A stretch of DNA of 64,000 bases from Vulcanimicrobiota bacterium (GCA_028287565.1 JAQBPK010000054.1:1-64000), one strand, 5' to 3'. Positions 1 through 10,294 are shown, numbered from the stretch's first letter. Notes: a model not told the origin generated them from the letters alone. Numbers and translations: made by a program.

Positions 1-107
1 GGAGCCGATCAAGTACGGTCCGGGCGGCGTTCCGTTCGAGACCATCCACGCGACGCCGCCGGGCGCACAAGCAACCGGGCCCGGCCACGCGGGGTCGTAG
101 GAGCGTC

Positions 108-765
108 GTGGCAGGCAACCCGTTCGAGACGTTTCTGGACGACCTGCGCGACCCGGTCGAAAACGACCCGGCGGCGCACGGGTATCTAGACGTCCAGCTG
201 TCGTATCCCGGCCTGCGCGCGGTAACGGCGCACCGGCTGATCCACGCGCTCTACAAAGCGAACGTTCCGCTGCTGCCGCGCTTCCTCGGATCGCTCGCGC
301 GGTACTGGACCGGCATCGAGATCGAGCCCGGCGCGAAGATCGGCAAAGGCGTGTTCATCGACCACGGGATCGGCGTCGTGATCGGCGAGACGGCGGAGGT
401 CGGCGACGGCTGCACGATCTACCAGGGCGTCACGCTGGGCGGGACGTCGCTTGCGAAGACGAAGCGCCATCCGACGCTCGAGCGCAACGTGACGGTCGGT
501 TCCGGCGCCGCGGTGCTCGGCGCGATCACGATCGGCGAAGGCGCGAAGATCGGCGCGAACTCCGTCGTGGTCAAAGACGTTCCACCCAACGCGACGGTCG
601 TCGGAATCCCCGGCCGCGTCGTGCTGATTGACGGCAAGCCGGTCAGCACCGGCACCGACCCTCGTCCGCGCGCCGAGATGCCCGACCCCAACGCACCGCT
701 CATCGCGCAGCTTTCCGAGCGCATCGCAGCGCTCGAGGCGCGCCTCGCCGAAGTCGAACGGAAGA

Positions 766-785
<20 letters not shown>
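108..785 (+). CDS. cysE: serine O-acetyltransferase
   Basis: Left-handed beta-helix hexapeptide repeats ([40 protein letters not shown]), adjacent to cysS; GTG start. Confidence 0.93.
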
Positions 786-2267
<1,482 letters not shown>

Positions 2268-2289
<22 letters not shown>

Positions 2290-3101
2290 GCGCGCAGCGC
2301 CCGCCGGGGCACGGCGGCCAGCGCCGCGCGCCGCGCGTGGACCTCGACGACGTGGTGTACGGCGTGCACGCGGTCGACGAGATGCTCGTCGCGGGCGAGC
2401 CGCTGCGGCACATCCACGTCGGCGACGACCGCAAGAACGATCCCGCGCTGCGCAACCTGCTCGAGCGCGCGCGTACCGCCCGCGTGCCGGTGCGCTACGA
2501 GAGCCGCGCGTTCTTCGCGTCGTTTCCGTACAAGGCGCACCAGGGCGTCGTGGCCTTCGGCGAGCCGTTCACGTACTCGTCGCTCGACGAGGTGCTCGCG
2601 CTGCGGCGGCGCGACCGCCCCGCACTGTTCGTCGTGCTGGACCACGTGACCGACCCGCACAACGTGGGCGCGATCGTCCGCTCGGCCGAGTGCGCGGGCG
2701 CGACGGCGGTGATCATGCCGGAGCGGCGCAGCGCGGGGGTGAACCCGACGGTCCGCAAGTCGTCGGCCGGCGCGACGGCGTTCGTCCCGATCGCGCGCGT
2801 CCCGAACGTGGCGCAGGCCGTCCGCACGCTGAAGAAGGCCGGCATCTGGACCTACGGCGCCGCGCTGAGCCCCCAGTCGCGCCCGTACACCGAGGCCGAC
2901 CTGCACGGGGACGTCGCGCTCGTCATCGGGGCCGAGGGCAGCGGGATCGCGCCGCTGGTCCAGCGCGAGTGCGACGTTCTCGTCGAGATCCCGCTGCTGG
3001 GGCGGGTGGCTTCGCTCAACGCGTCCGTGGCGGCCGGCATCCTGCTTTACGAGGCGGTCCGGCAGCGCGGAGGGGCTTCAGCGTCCGAGTCCGCTGGGTA
3101 A
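2268..3101 (+). CDS. rlmB: 23S rRNA (guanosine-2'-O-)-methyltransferase, SpoU/TrmH family (RlmB-like)
   Basis: VYGVHAVDEML, VVLDHVTDPHNVGAIVRSAECAGA, VIGAEGSGIAPL, IPLLGRVASLNASVAAGILLYE SPOUT motifs. Confidence 0.92.
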
Positions 3102-3233
3102 TGGAACCGGGCGAGCCCGTCCTCCGTCCTTGACCTTGAAGAAGGACCCTCCTATACTTAGACGGTCCTGCACGGCCCCGACGGGCTCCGGCCCGCGCTT
3201 TCGTGCTCGACCATTTCCGGCAAGGTAGGTTTC

Positions 3234-3881
3234 ATGGCGATCGCAGCCCCTGTCGCGGAGCCGCTCGACTACCACGAGCGGCCCGACGAAGATCTCGTCT
3301 CCGCGGCGAAATCGGGCGACAACCTGGCGATGGAGTTCTTGCTCAACAAGTACAAGAACTTCGTCCGAATCAAAGCAAAGAGCTACTTCCTCATCGGTGC
3401 CGACCGGGAGGACATCATTCAGGAAGGGATGATCGGTCTGTACAAGGCCGTCCGCGACTTCAAGGCCGACAAGCTTTCGAGCTTCCGGGCGTTCGCGGAA
3501 CTCTGCATCACCCGTCAGATCATCACCGCGATCAAGACGGCGACCCGGCAGAAGCACATCCCGCTCAACCAGTACATCTCGCTCAACAAGCCGATTTACG
3601 ACGAGGACAGCGAGCGTACGCTCCTCGACGTGATGCCGTCTCAGAAGACCTCGGATCCCGAAGAGCTCGTGATCAATCAGGAGGTCTCCGAAGACATCAA
3701 GGCGCGCATCCAGGAGAATCTGTCCGACCTCGAGTCGCAGGTGCTCCTGTCCTATCTGGAAGGCAAGTCCTACCAGGAGATGGCCCGCGACCTCAACCGG
3801 CACGTGAAGTCGATCGACAACGCGCTCCAGCGCGTGAAGCGAAAGATCGAGAAGAACCTGGCCGAGATCGAGCTCCCTTGA
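3234..3881 (+). CDS. sigH: RNA polymerase sigma factor, SigH (Spo0H)-like
   Basis: Region 2 (REDIIQEGMIGLYKAVRDFKADKLSSFRAFAELCITRQIITAIKTATRQKHIPLN) and region 4; follows rlmB. Confidence 0.9.
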   Translation: MAIAAPVAEPLDYHERPDEDLVSAAKSGDNLAMEFLLNKYKNFVRIKAKSYFLIGADREDIIQEGMIGLYKAVRDFKADKLSSFRAFAELCITRQIITAIKTATRQKHIPLNQYISLNKPIYDEDSERTLLDVMPSQKTSDPEELVINQEVSEDIKARIQENLSDLESQVLLSYLEGKSYQEMARDLNRHVKSIDNALQRVKRKIEKNLAEIELP

Positions 3882-3946
3882 AAGGACCTAGGGGCGCGTA
3901 GCTGATCCGTCAGCCGACGCCTTCGAGGATCCAGACGGAAAGGAAG

Positions 3947-3969
3947 AGGCCCCGCCTAGTGCGGGGCCT
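3947..3969. terminator. Intrinsic (possibly bidirectional) terminator
   Basis: AGGCCCCGC-CTAGT-GCGGGGCCT hairpin between convergent sigH and the - strand gene. Confidence 0.6.
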
Positions 3970-4345
3970 TCTCCGTTTCGGGCTCGTGTGCGACCGGTGC
4001 GGGCGGCGCGAGCTCGCGGACGATGGTCTCGTAGATCAGCTCGCGATCCTCGAGCGGGTCGAACACGAGGCACTTCTGCTGGCCGCCGCGTCCGACGGGA
4101 TCGATGAAGATCGTGACCCGGCCGGGCGCGCAGACGTCCAGGCACGTCGTGCCGGTCGCCCGGATCGCGCCCCAGTGCCCGTCGGCCTTCAGGCGGTCCT
4201 TGAGCCACTCGCGCAGCTTGAGCCGCTCGTCGCCGGCGTGCTCGGGAAAATCCTGGGCAAAGCGAACGTTGAGGCACTTCTCGCAGACGAGCGCGAGCCC
4301 GCCGTGCCGGCGCCAGAGCGGTCTGACTTCGATGGGTTCGCTCAC
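3956..4345 (-). CDS. thioredoxin-like [2Fe-2S] ferredoxin domain protein
   Basis: Four-Cys pattern CEKC...GTTCLDVCAPGRV. Confidence 0.65.
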   Translation of the reverse strand: MSEPIEVRPLWRRHGGLALVCEKCLNVRFAQDFPEHAGDERLKLREWLKDRLKADGHWGAIRATGTTCLDVCAPGRVTIFIDPVGRGGQQKCLVFDPLEDRELIYETIVRELAPPAPVAHEPETEKAPH

Positions 4346-4384
4346 GCTCTCCGTCGACCGCGTCTACGCGCGAGAAAGATGCAG

Positions 4385-4467
4385 AGCCGACGGTGGGATT
4401 CGAACCCACGTGTGCTTTCGCAGCGTGCTTACAAGGCACGTCCCTTCGACCGCTCGGGTACGTCGGC
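4385..4467 (-). tRNA. tRNA-Thr (anticodon UGU), with class II-like long variable arm
   Basis: GCCGACG acceptor/CGTCGGC; CTTGTAA anticodon loop; T-arm GTGGGTTCGAATCCCAC; extra hairpin TGC-GAAA-GCA in variable region; discriminator position may shift the end by 1 nt. Confidence 0.8.
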
Positions 4468-4582
4468 GCGGAAGCGATGTTCGGTCGCGGCCCGCTCCAA
4501 ACCCTCGCCGCGTTGTACGAACGCCCACCGCGAAAGTAGGAAGGCTCCTTGGGGTTCGCGTATCAGAGCGGGTCCCCACCGT

Positions 4583-4670
4583 GGGTCGGTGGTCGAGTGG
4601 TTAATGGCACCGGACTGTAAATTCGGCTCGCGAAAGCGATACGCAGGTTCAAATCCTGCCCGGCCCACCA
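4583..4670 (+). tRNA. tRNA-Tyr (GUA), CCA encoded
   Basis: GGGTCGG...CCGGCCC A CCA acceptor; CTGTAAA anticodon loop; long variable arm; GCAGGTTCAAATCCTGC. Confidence 0.93.
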
Positions 4671-4738
4671 AGTCAAGCAGGCGGCGCGTCCCGCAAGGTC
4701 CACGCGCCGCCGCTTCGTAAGACCACAATCAAACGAGC

Positions 4739-4812
4739 GCGGGCGTTGCATAATGGTAATGCCCTTGCCTTCCAAGCAAGAGTCGCGGGTTCGATTCCCG
4801 CCGCCCGCTCCA
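4739..4812 (+). tRNA. tRNA-Gly (UCC), CCA encoded; likely phage attachment locus
   Basis: GCGGGCG...CGCCCGC TCCA; CTTCCAA anticodon loop; GCGGGTTCGATTCCCGC. Confidence 0.93.
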
Positions 4813-4817
4813 TCCGA

Positions 4818-4844
4818 AAAGCCATACGGCGTATGGCTTTTTTG
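4818..4844 (+). terminator. Rho-independent terminator after tRNA-Gly
   Basis: AAAGCCATAC-GGC-GTATGGCTTTTTT hairpin plus T-run. Confidence 0.75.
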
Positions 4845-4849
4845 TTTTC

Positions 4850-5128
4850 GTGGACGATAGTAAAAAGTCAGCCGAGGAGTCACGCAATGAGTCTCGGGCC
4901 TCGGAAACGAATTTGGTCGGCATGTGGGCGTATGCGGTGGAAGACGAGGGGCTTGTGGGTGCTGTGGTCACATCTCGTGCGACGAGGGACGGCGCGCTAG
5001 CCCTGGCGCCGGCTGCGCTTCGGGACACCCTTTCCGCCGAGGGCGAGGTATGGTGCGATGGGAAGCGCCGCATGCTGTACGAATTTCCTGAATCCGACCT
5101 TGCTGTTCTCGGACTAGGGCTCGACTGA
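4850..5128 (+). CDS. hypothetical protein upstream of integrase
   Basis: ORF 92 aa, GTG start, abuts the integrase. Confidence 0.5.
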   Translation: MDDSKKSAEESRNESRASETNLVGMWAYAVEDEGLVGAVVTSRATRDGALALAPAALRDTLSAEGEVWCDGKRRMLYEFPESDLAVLGLGLD

Positions 5129-5130
5129 GC

Positions 5131-6321
5131 GTGGCGAATGCGGCGCGGCGATCGCGTCCCGGTGACGGCTCGGTTTATCCCATCGGCGACGGTAAGTTCA
5201 TCGCCGCGATCTCGATGGGAGGGCGCGGGAATCGCCGGTACCGCCGCGTCACCAAGCCGTCAAAGGCCGAGGCGCTCGAAGCTCTGCGCCGCCTGCGCGC
5301 GGAATGCGCCCCGCTCGCGATCCTCGACGAGCCGGCCGTCACGCTGGAAACGTACCTTGCGGCCTGGCTTCACGAGACCGTCCGGCCGGCGGTTCGTAAG
5401 ACCACGCTCGCGACGTACTCGTCCATCCTCTCGACCCACGTCTACCCGCGCCTCGGCATGGTACGGCTGGACCGGCTCACGGCCGCGCATCTGCGCAAGT
5501 TACTCGCCGATCTGGAGCGCGAAGCCGTCGGCCCGCGCCTCCGAGAGGTTGTGCACCAGCGGCTCAAAGCCGCGCTTGCCGTCGCGGTGGAGCGCGGTGC
5601 GCTGGTCAAGAACCCGATGATCGGCGTCGCGCGCCATCGTGTCCCGCGCCGCACGATGAACGTCTGGAGCGCAGAGCAAGCCCGGATGTTCCTCGACGGC
5701 ACGGCCGACCACGAGCTCGCGGCGCTGTGGCGGCTGGCACTCTCGGCGGGCCTGCGGCGCGGCGAGATCCTTGCGCTTCGCACTGTCGACTTCGACGCGC
5801 GCGGACGTCGCCTGCGCATTCAGCACACGCTTTCGGCGGCCGGCGAGCTGCTCGAGCCCAAGACCGCGGGGGCGCGGCGGGCGATCGATCTGCCGGACCG
5901 CGCCGTCGCCGCGCTGCTGGATCACCGCCAGCGTCTGCTCGCCGCGGGCCTGGGCGGCTCCCTGTGGCTGTTCCCCGTCGAAGGCAAGGACGATCCGCGG
6001 CGCGGCGAGGTCCGGCTGCCGCGCGCCGTCGCTCGCGCATTCGAGCGCGCGACCGCGGCCGTCGACGGGGCGCTTCGTGAGCAGCTGGACGCGCAGCCGG
6101 GTCGCGCGGAGCCCTCAAAACCCGGAGACGGCCTCCCGCGCATCCGGTTCCACGACCTGCGGCACACCTGCGCGACGCTCCACCTCGCGAACGGGACGCA
6201 CCCGAAGATCGTGTCGGAGATGCTCGGCCACGCCTCCATTCAGATCACGCTCGACACGTACTCGCACGTACTCCCGAGCATGCAGCGCGACGCCGCCGAC
6301 CGGTTCGACGCCGTGCTGTAG
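5131..6321 (+). CDS. int: phage integrase, tyrosine recombinase
   Basis: ALSAGLRRGEILALR, IRFHDLRHTCATLHLANG, MLGHASIQITLDTYSHV catalytic R/H-x-x-R/H/Y motifs. Confidence 0.95.
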   Translation: MANAARRSRPGDGSVYPIGDGKFIAAISMGGRGNRRYRRVTKPSKAEALEALRRLRAECAPLAILDEPAVTLETYLAAWLHETVRPAVRKTTLATYSSILSTHVYPRLGMVRLDRLTAAHLRKLLADLEREAVGPRLREVVHQRLKAALAVAVERGALVKNPMIGVARHRVPRRTMNVWSAEQARMFLDGTADHELAALWRLALSAGLRRGEILALRTVDFDARGRRLRIQHTLSAAGELLEPKTAGARRAIDLPDRAVAALLDHRQRLLAAGLGGSLWLFPVEGKDDPRRGEVRLPRAVARAFERATAAVDGALREQLDAQPGRAEPSKPGDGLPRIRFHDLRHTCATLHLANGTHPKIVSEMLGHASIQITLDTYSHVLPSMQRDAADRFDAVL

Positions 6322-6348
6322 CTGACCGCGCCGGCTCGCCCGCACTTC

Positions 6349-6379
6349 CGCCCGTCGCCTTTCCCGGCGGCGGGCGTTT
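6349..6379 (+). terminator. Intrinsic terminator after int
   Basis: CGCCCGTCGCC-TTTCCC-GGCGGCGGGCG stem followed by TTT. Confidence 0.55.
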
Positions 6380-6454
6380 CGCATTTTCGCGGCAGTTCGC
6401 GCTCGCCTTCCAGCGCGGGCTCGATGGCGCGAGCGGCGAACGGCATCGTACAAA

Positions 6455-6470
6455 CGGCACTTTAGTGCCG
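6455..6470. promoter_or_regulatory. Palindromic operator-like site A
   Basis: CGGCAC-TTTA-GTGCCG, 33 bp upstream of the small-peptide ORF. Confidence 0.6.
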
Positions 6471-6502
6471 ATTGCGCGTTTTCGCTCGAAAGGCGGTTCC
6501 CC

Positions 6503-6667
6503 GTGAATCTCTTGCTCGCGACTCTTTTAGCGCTGGCGCTCGGCGCGCCCGGCCTGTTCGACACCGGTGGCGGCGGTCCGTCGTTCGTAAGTCCGACCAC
6601 CTACGACACCGGCGGCGGCGGTCCGAGCAAAAACTGTCCGCCATCACTTCCGGACTGCATACCGTAG
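6503..6667 (+). CDS. Small secreted peptide precursor (candidate signalling peptide)
   Basis: GTG start with SD-like AAAGGCGG; MNLLLATLLALALGAPGLFDTGGGGPSFVSPTTYDTGGGGPSKNCPPSLPDCIP; hydrophobic N-terminus, duplicated DTGGGGPS, two Cys; below the ORF-track length cutoff. Confidence 0.55.
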   Translation: MNLLLATLLALALGAPGLFDTGGGGPSFVSPTTYDTGGGGPSKNCPPSLPDCIP

Positions 6668-6703
6668 GGGCGGTTCGGTCACGGCACCGAAAGATCGGTT
6701 ACC

Positions 6704-8350
6704 GTGGAGAGGCGTCGAGTTTCGGCGCCTCTTTCTCGCCCTGTGGAGGGACCGGTCATCGGACAGACAGCCCGCTCTCACCGTCACCCGGGTCCCCGCG
6801 CATCGCTCGGCGACGCCATGCGCGCGTGGTTCGCCGGGGAATTCGATCGCTGCCTGGAGCTGTGCGACCGCGTTCGCCGCAACGATCCCGACACGCGCTC
6901 GCAAGTAGCGCTGCTGCGCGCACGCGCATACCTTCGCATCGGCCGCGCGCCCGAGGCTCACCGCATTCTCTCCGACGTCTTCGTTGCGCACGGGACGCTC
7001 GACGCCTCGCTGACCGCGCAGATGCTACTGGGCGCGGCTGAGGTCCGCATCGGCGCCGTCGAAGCCGGGCTGGCACGCCTTGAAGCCGCTCAGAAGTCCG
7101 CCGCGACGGCGCATCCGACGATCCGCTCGGAGATCGCGCTGAATCGAGCGCTTGCGTACTACGCCGACGGCGACCACCGCGCCGCGAGCGCTGCCCTAGC
7201 CGACGTCGACCGCGCCAGCGACATCGTGCATGCGCGCGCGCTGGAGTACGAAGGCTGGATCGCGACCGCGCGCGGCCGGCACGACGAAGCGGCGCGGCAC
7301 TTCGTCGCCGCAATCGAGCGGCTCGACACGTGCCGCCAGCAGGATCGGTTCCTAGAGGCGAACGCCCTACAAGCGCTCTCCTACCTCGCCGCGGAGCGCT
7401 TCGACGATGCCCTGTGGTCGTTCATCGAGACGCGCGCGGCCGGCGTCGATTGGACCGCCGACGGGCTCGCACTTCCGCGTTGGTGGATCACGATGAGCTC
7501 CGCGTTCGTGCACGAGGCGGCCGGCCGGACACTCCAGGCCTTCGCCGCGGCGCGCGAGGCTGTCTATACCGCGCCGACACCCGCCTACCGCGTGCACGCG
7601 CTCCTGCGCCGGTCCATCGTGGCCCGCAACGTCGGCGAACAGTTCTCGCCGCTCGACACGCTCCACAGCGCGCGCGCCGCGTTCGACGCGATCGACCCGC
7701 GCACGCTGACGGGCGACGAGCGGACCGTGCCGCTGGTCCTCGCCGAAGCGTTCGCGCAGGTCGCCCGCGAGATGGAAAGCGCCGAGGCGCTCGACCTCGC
7801 GCGCCGGTACGAACGGCTCTACTGCGAGCTCGCGCCGATGACACGGGTCTCGGCGATGAGCCAGGATCCGCGGACGCCCGCGCTCGAGCATGCGGTCCGC
7901 GCGACGATCGCCGAGGCCGCTGGCGACACCGCGACCGCGTACGCCGCGTACAACGAGGCGTTTCGCGCCCACAAGGCGCTCGGCTTCAGGCGCCGTGCCG
8001 CCGCCTGCGCGTACCGGCTGGGCGAGCTCACGGGCTTCGACCACTTCTACGCCTACGTCGTCGAAAGCACGCGTGACGTCGACCGCTCCTACTGGCTGCG
8101 CCGTCTCATGCGCCGGCGCGAATGCGGCTACCGCGATCCGATCGCGCGCAACCTCACGCCTTCGCAGCGCGAGGTGCTTGTCGCTATCTGCCAAGGCAAG
8201 ACGAACGGCGAGATCGCGCGCCTGCGCGACCGCTCCGAATCCACCATAAAGCACATCGTGACGGAGCTGCTGCGCGCGTTCGGCGTGGAGAGCCGCGAGC
8301 AGCTCATCGTCGCGTGCGCGCGGAGATTATCGGTGGTCGAAGTCCCGTAG
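6704..8350 (+). CDS. TPR-repeat LuxR-family transcriptional regulator
   Basis: Helical TPR-like repeats through the body and C-terminal GerE HTH (LTPSQREVLVAICQGKTNGEIARLRDRSESTIKHIVTELLRAFGVESREQLI); true start uncertain. Confidence 0.8.
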   Translation: MERRRVSAPLSRPVEGPVIGQTARSHRHPGPRASLGDAMRAWFAGEFDRCLELCDRVRRNDPDTRSQVALLRARAYLRIGRAPEAHRILSDVFVAHGTLDASLTAQMLLGAAEVRIGAVEAGLARLEAAQKSAATAHPTIRSEIALNRALAYYADGDHRAASAALADVDRASDIVHARALEYEGWIATARGRHDEAARHFVAAIERLDTCRQQDRFLEANALQALSYLAAERFDDALWSFIETRAAGVDWTADGLALPRWWITMSSAFVHEAAGRTLQAFAAAREAVYTAPTPAYRVHALLRRSIVARNVGEQFSPLDTLHSARAAFDAIDPRTLTGDERTVPLVLAEAFAQVAREMESAEALDLARRYERLYCELAPMTRVSAMSQDPRTPALEHAVRATIAEAAGDTATAYAAYNEAFRAHKALGFRRRAAACAYRLGELTGFDHFYAYVVESTRDVDRSYWLRRLMRRRECGYRDPIARNLTPSQREVLVAICQGKTNGEIARLRDRSESTIKHIVTELLRAFGVESREQLIVACARRLSVVEVP

Positions 8351-8401
8351 CGTCAGCGCGCTAGCATTACAACTAACCCGTTTGTACGTTGGCGCTCTGT
8401 G

Positions 8402-8417
8402 CGGCACCAAAGTGCCG
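8402..8417. promoter_or_regulatory. Palindromic operator-like site B
   Basis: CGGCAC-CAAA-GTGCCG; 15/16 match to the reverse complement of site A. Confidence 0.6.
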
Positions 8418-8430
8418 GTAGACAAACATC

Positions 8431-8446
8431 GGTACGGCAGCGTACC
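8431..8446. promoter_or_regulatory. Second inverted repeat beside site B
   Basis: GGTACG-GCAG-CGTACC. Confidence 0.4.
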
Positions 8447-8463
8447 ATCGGGTGCCATGCAGA

Positions 8464-8655
8464 TCAGAAGTGCGGCGTTGGACTCGACGACCCCGACGAC
8501 AATAGCGTTAGTGCGAGAAAGAACGTCACGATCGCGCACAGCGCGTAACCGATTCGGCCGGCGTTCGACGGCGCGCCGTCCTCTCGCGAGGTGATCTCAG
8601 CGAAGCAGCGCGCGAGCGTGTACGCGGCGACGATGAGGCCGATGAGTTGGATCAC
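8464..8655 (-). CDS. small membrane protein
   Basis: 63 aa with two hydrophobic segments. Confidence 0.5.
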   Translation of the reverse strand: MIQLIGLIVAAYTLARCFAEITSREDGAPSNAGRIGYALCAIVTFFLALTLLSSGSSSPTPHF

Positions 8656-8659
8656 GGCG

Positions 8660-9262
8660 TTATCGAATCGCAGTTGGGTCGATTGTGTACCGGACTTCCG
8701 TTACCGTTCTTTGGTATTCGCTGGCGATCATCGCGTTTGCCAGGATTACGGTCATCGGCTTACTTAGATTGAGCTTCTTTGAATCAAAGCTCGCATGTAC
8801 GTGTTGCCAGAATCTGTCCGTCGGCGATGAATGATTAACCGAGTTTTTGACGGGTTGAATTATCTTTCCGTCCTGGCGTATGACGAGCCTCGCGCCGTCG
8901 TTTGCGGAAACTCGGTCACTGAAAATAAGCATGTCGAGGTCGAGGGTTCGCATGGCGATAGCTTCTTCGATCGCCTGAGGGTCCGGCTCGCGATATTGTG
9001 CGGCCGCTTCGGCACTGACAAAATAAAGCAACTCGAACGGGGTTTCAACCGTGAGGCTCGTGCCGACCGGCGCAGGCGCTTCCGCATCGGCTTTCGGAAG
9101 CCATTCGCCTCCAGCCGCATACGCAGCTGGTATTCCCTTCTGTTGCAGGCCAGCCACGACAGCGGCGCGCGCTGCTGCTGGCGAGAGCGGGATTTCCATT
9201 GCGGTCGCAACTCCGCCCGTCATCGCGATCGCGATGGCCACCGCCCACATCAGCCGATACAT
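8660..9262 (-). CDS. secreted protein (candidate lysogenic-conversion gene)
   Basis: N-terminal signal peptide MYRLMWAVAIAIAMTGGVATA; - strand in the lysogeny region. Confidence 0.6.
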   Translation of the reverse strand: MYRLMWAVAIAIAMTGGVATAMEIPLSPAAARAAVVAGLQQKGIPAAYAAGGEWLPKADAEAPAPVGTSLTVETPFELLYFVSAEAAAQYREPDPQAIEEAIAMRTLDLDMLIFSDRVSANDGARLVIRQDGKIIQPVKNSVNHSSPTDRFWQHVHASFDSKKLNLSKPMTVILANAMIASEYQRTVTEVRYTIDPTAIR

Positions 9263-9475
9263 AGAAACCCCTCTCTATCACAGATTGCCGCTGAACGCGC
9301 GCGACCGTTCAATGCCACCCTGGTGGTCATCAGCCGCGCGAATCTACGTTCGATCCCCGGCGGAAGCCGGGTTCGGCGCCGGGAGCCGGCGTCGTCATGG
9401 GATTCGCCGTGAGCGACAGAGACAATAGGTACAATGGGCTGCCGCTCTTCGAGGCGAATGCTGGAGGCGTGTCCT

Positions 9476-10246
9476 CTAAGGTGACGGAGCTGCACCGGGA
9501 CCCTCTCGTTCGAGCCGTCGTAGCGTTGCGGCAGCTGTCTTCAGAGATGGAGGAGCGTCGCCGCGACGCGCGAGGTCCTCAAGAGCTGGAACTAGCGCTT
9601 GCAACACCGCTTCGAATCGAGGTTGACGTTCGCCATTATCGGTTCGCTGGCGCGTCTGCTGCTGCGAATCTGTTAGCGCATCGGGATCCCGAAGGACCGC
9701 TCCCAGAAGAAGGTCTGGAAACGCCCCGATAAACGTCCCGCGCGACGGGCTGACGTCGAATAGCTTGGCGGCCGTCTCCGCGGCCTGTCGTTCGACGAGT
9801 TCCTTCTCTGCGGGATTTCCTTCGATGGTCGTTATCGCGGCTCGCACGGCTTCACTCGGCGTGCGTCGCTCGTTTACCGCGAACCGCATCATCTCCACAA
9901 AGCCTTCAAGGGCGGGCTGAATGTTCGGCCGGGCGTCAAACGCGTCGGCGACTCGCGCGCCGAAGTAGATTATCCGCGCGACCCCTTGCGGCGTCAGAGG
10001 CCGTACGTCGGTAATGGTCACCGCTCGGGAATCCTGGCGGCTCGGCTCGCGCTCGCCCGCAAGCTCCCATGGTGAGATGCCAAGCCGCTTACAGAGCCGG
10101 AGCGCGGCGTCGAGCTTCAGCGTTTGAGTGTCGCCGCGGCGCAGCTTCCGCACCGCTCCCTCTGTGAGGTCGAGTAGGCTAGCGACCTCAACGTCCCGCA
10201 GGTCGGATGTCAGGCGGTTGAAGCGATCGGTGAACGTCTCGGGCAC
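9476..10246 (-). CDS. XRE-family repressor (cI-like)
   Basis: N-terminal HTH (EVASLLDLTEGAVRKLRRGDTQTLKLDAALRLCKRLG); divergent from Cro-like gene; GTG start. Confidence 0.75.
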   Translation of the reverse strand: MPETFTDRFNRLTSDLRDVEVASLLDLTEGAVRKLRRGDTQTLKLDAALRLCKRLGISPWELAGEREPSRQDSRAVTITDVRPLTPQGVARIIYFGARVADAFDARPNIQPALEGFVEMMRFAVNERRTPSEAVRAAITTIEGNPAEKELVERQAAETAAKLFDVSPSRGTFIGAFPDLLLGAVLRDPDALTDSQQQTRQRTDNGERQPRFEAVLQALVPALEDLARRGDAPPSLKTAAATLRRLEREGPGAAPSP

Positions 10247-10294
10247 GACTTTTAATATCCGTCCAAAAGTCCTTACTTAGGTCTTGACTTGCCG

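Noticed and set aside
9317-9328. CCACCCTGGTGG inverted repeat upstream of the secreted-protein gene
   Set aside because: Short GC-rich dyad, single copy, insufficient support as an operator.
9397-9732. 111-aa + ORF antisense to the cI-like gene
   Set aside because: Overlaps the 3' end of the repressor and has no distinguishing features.
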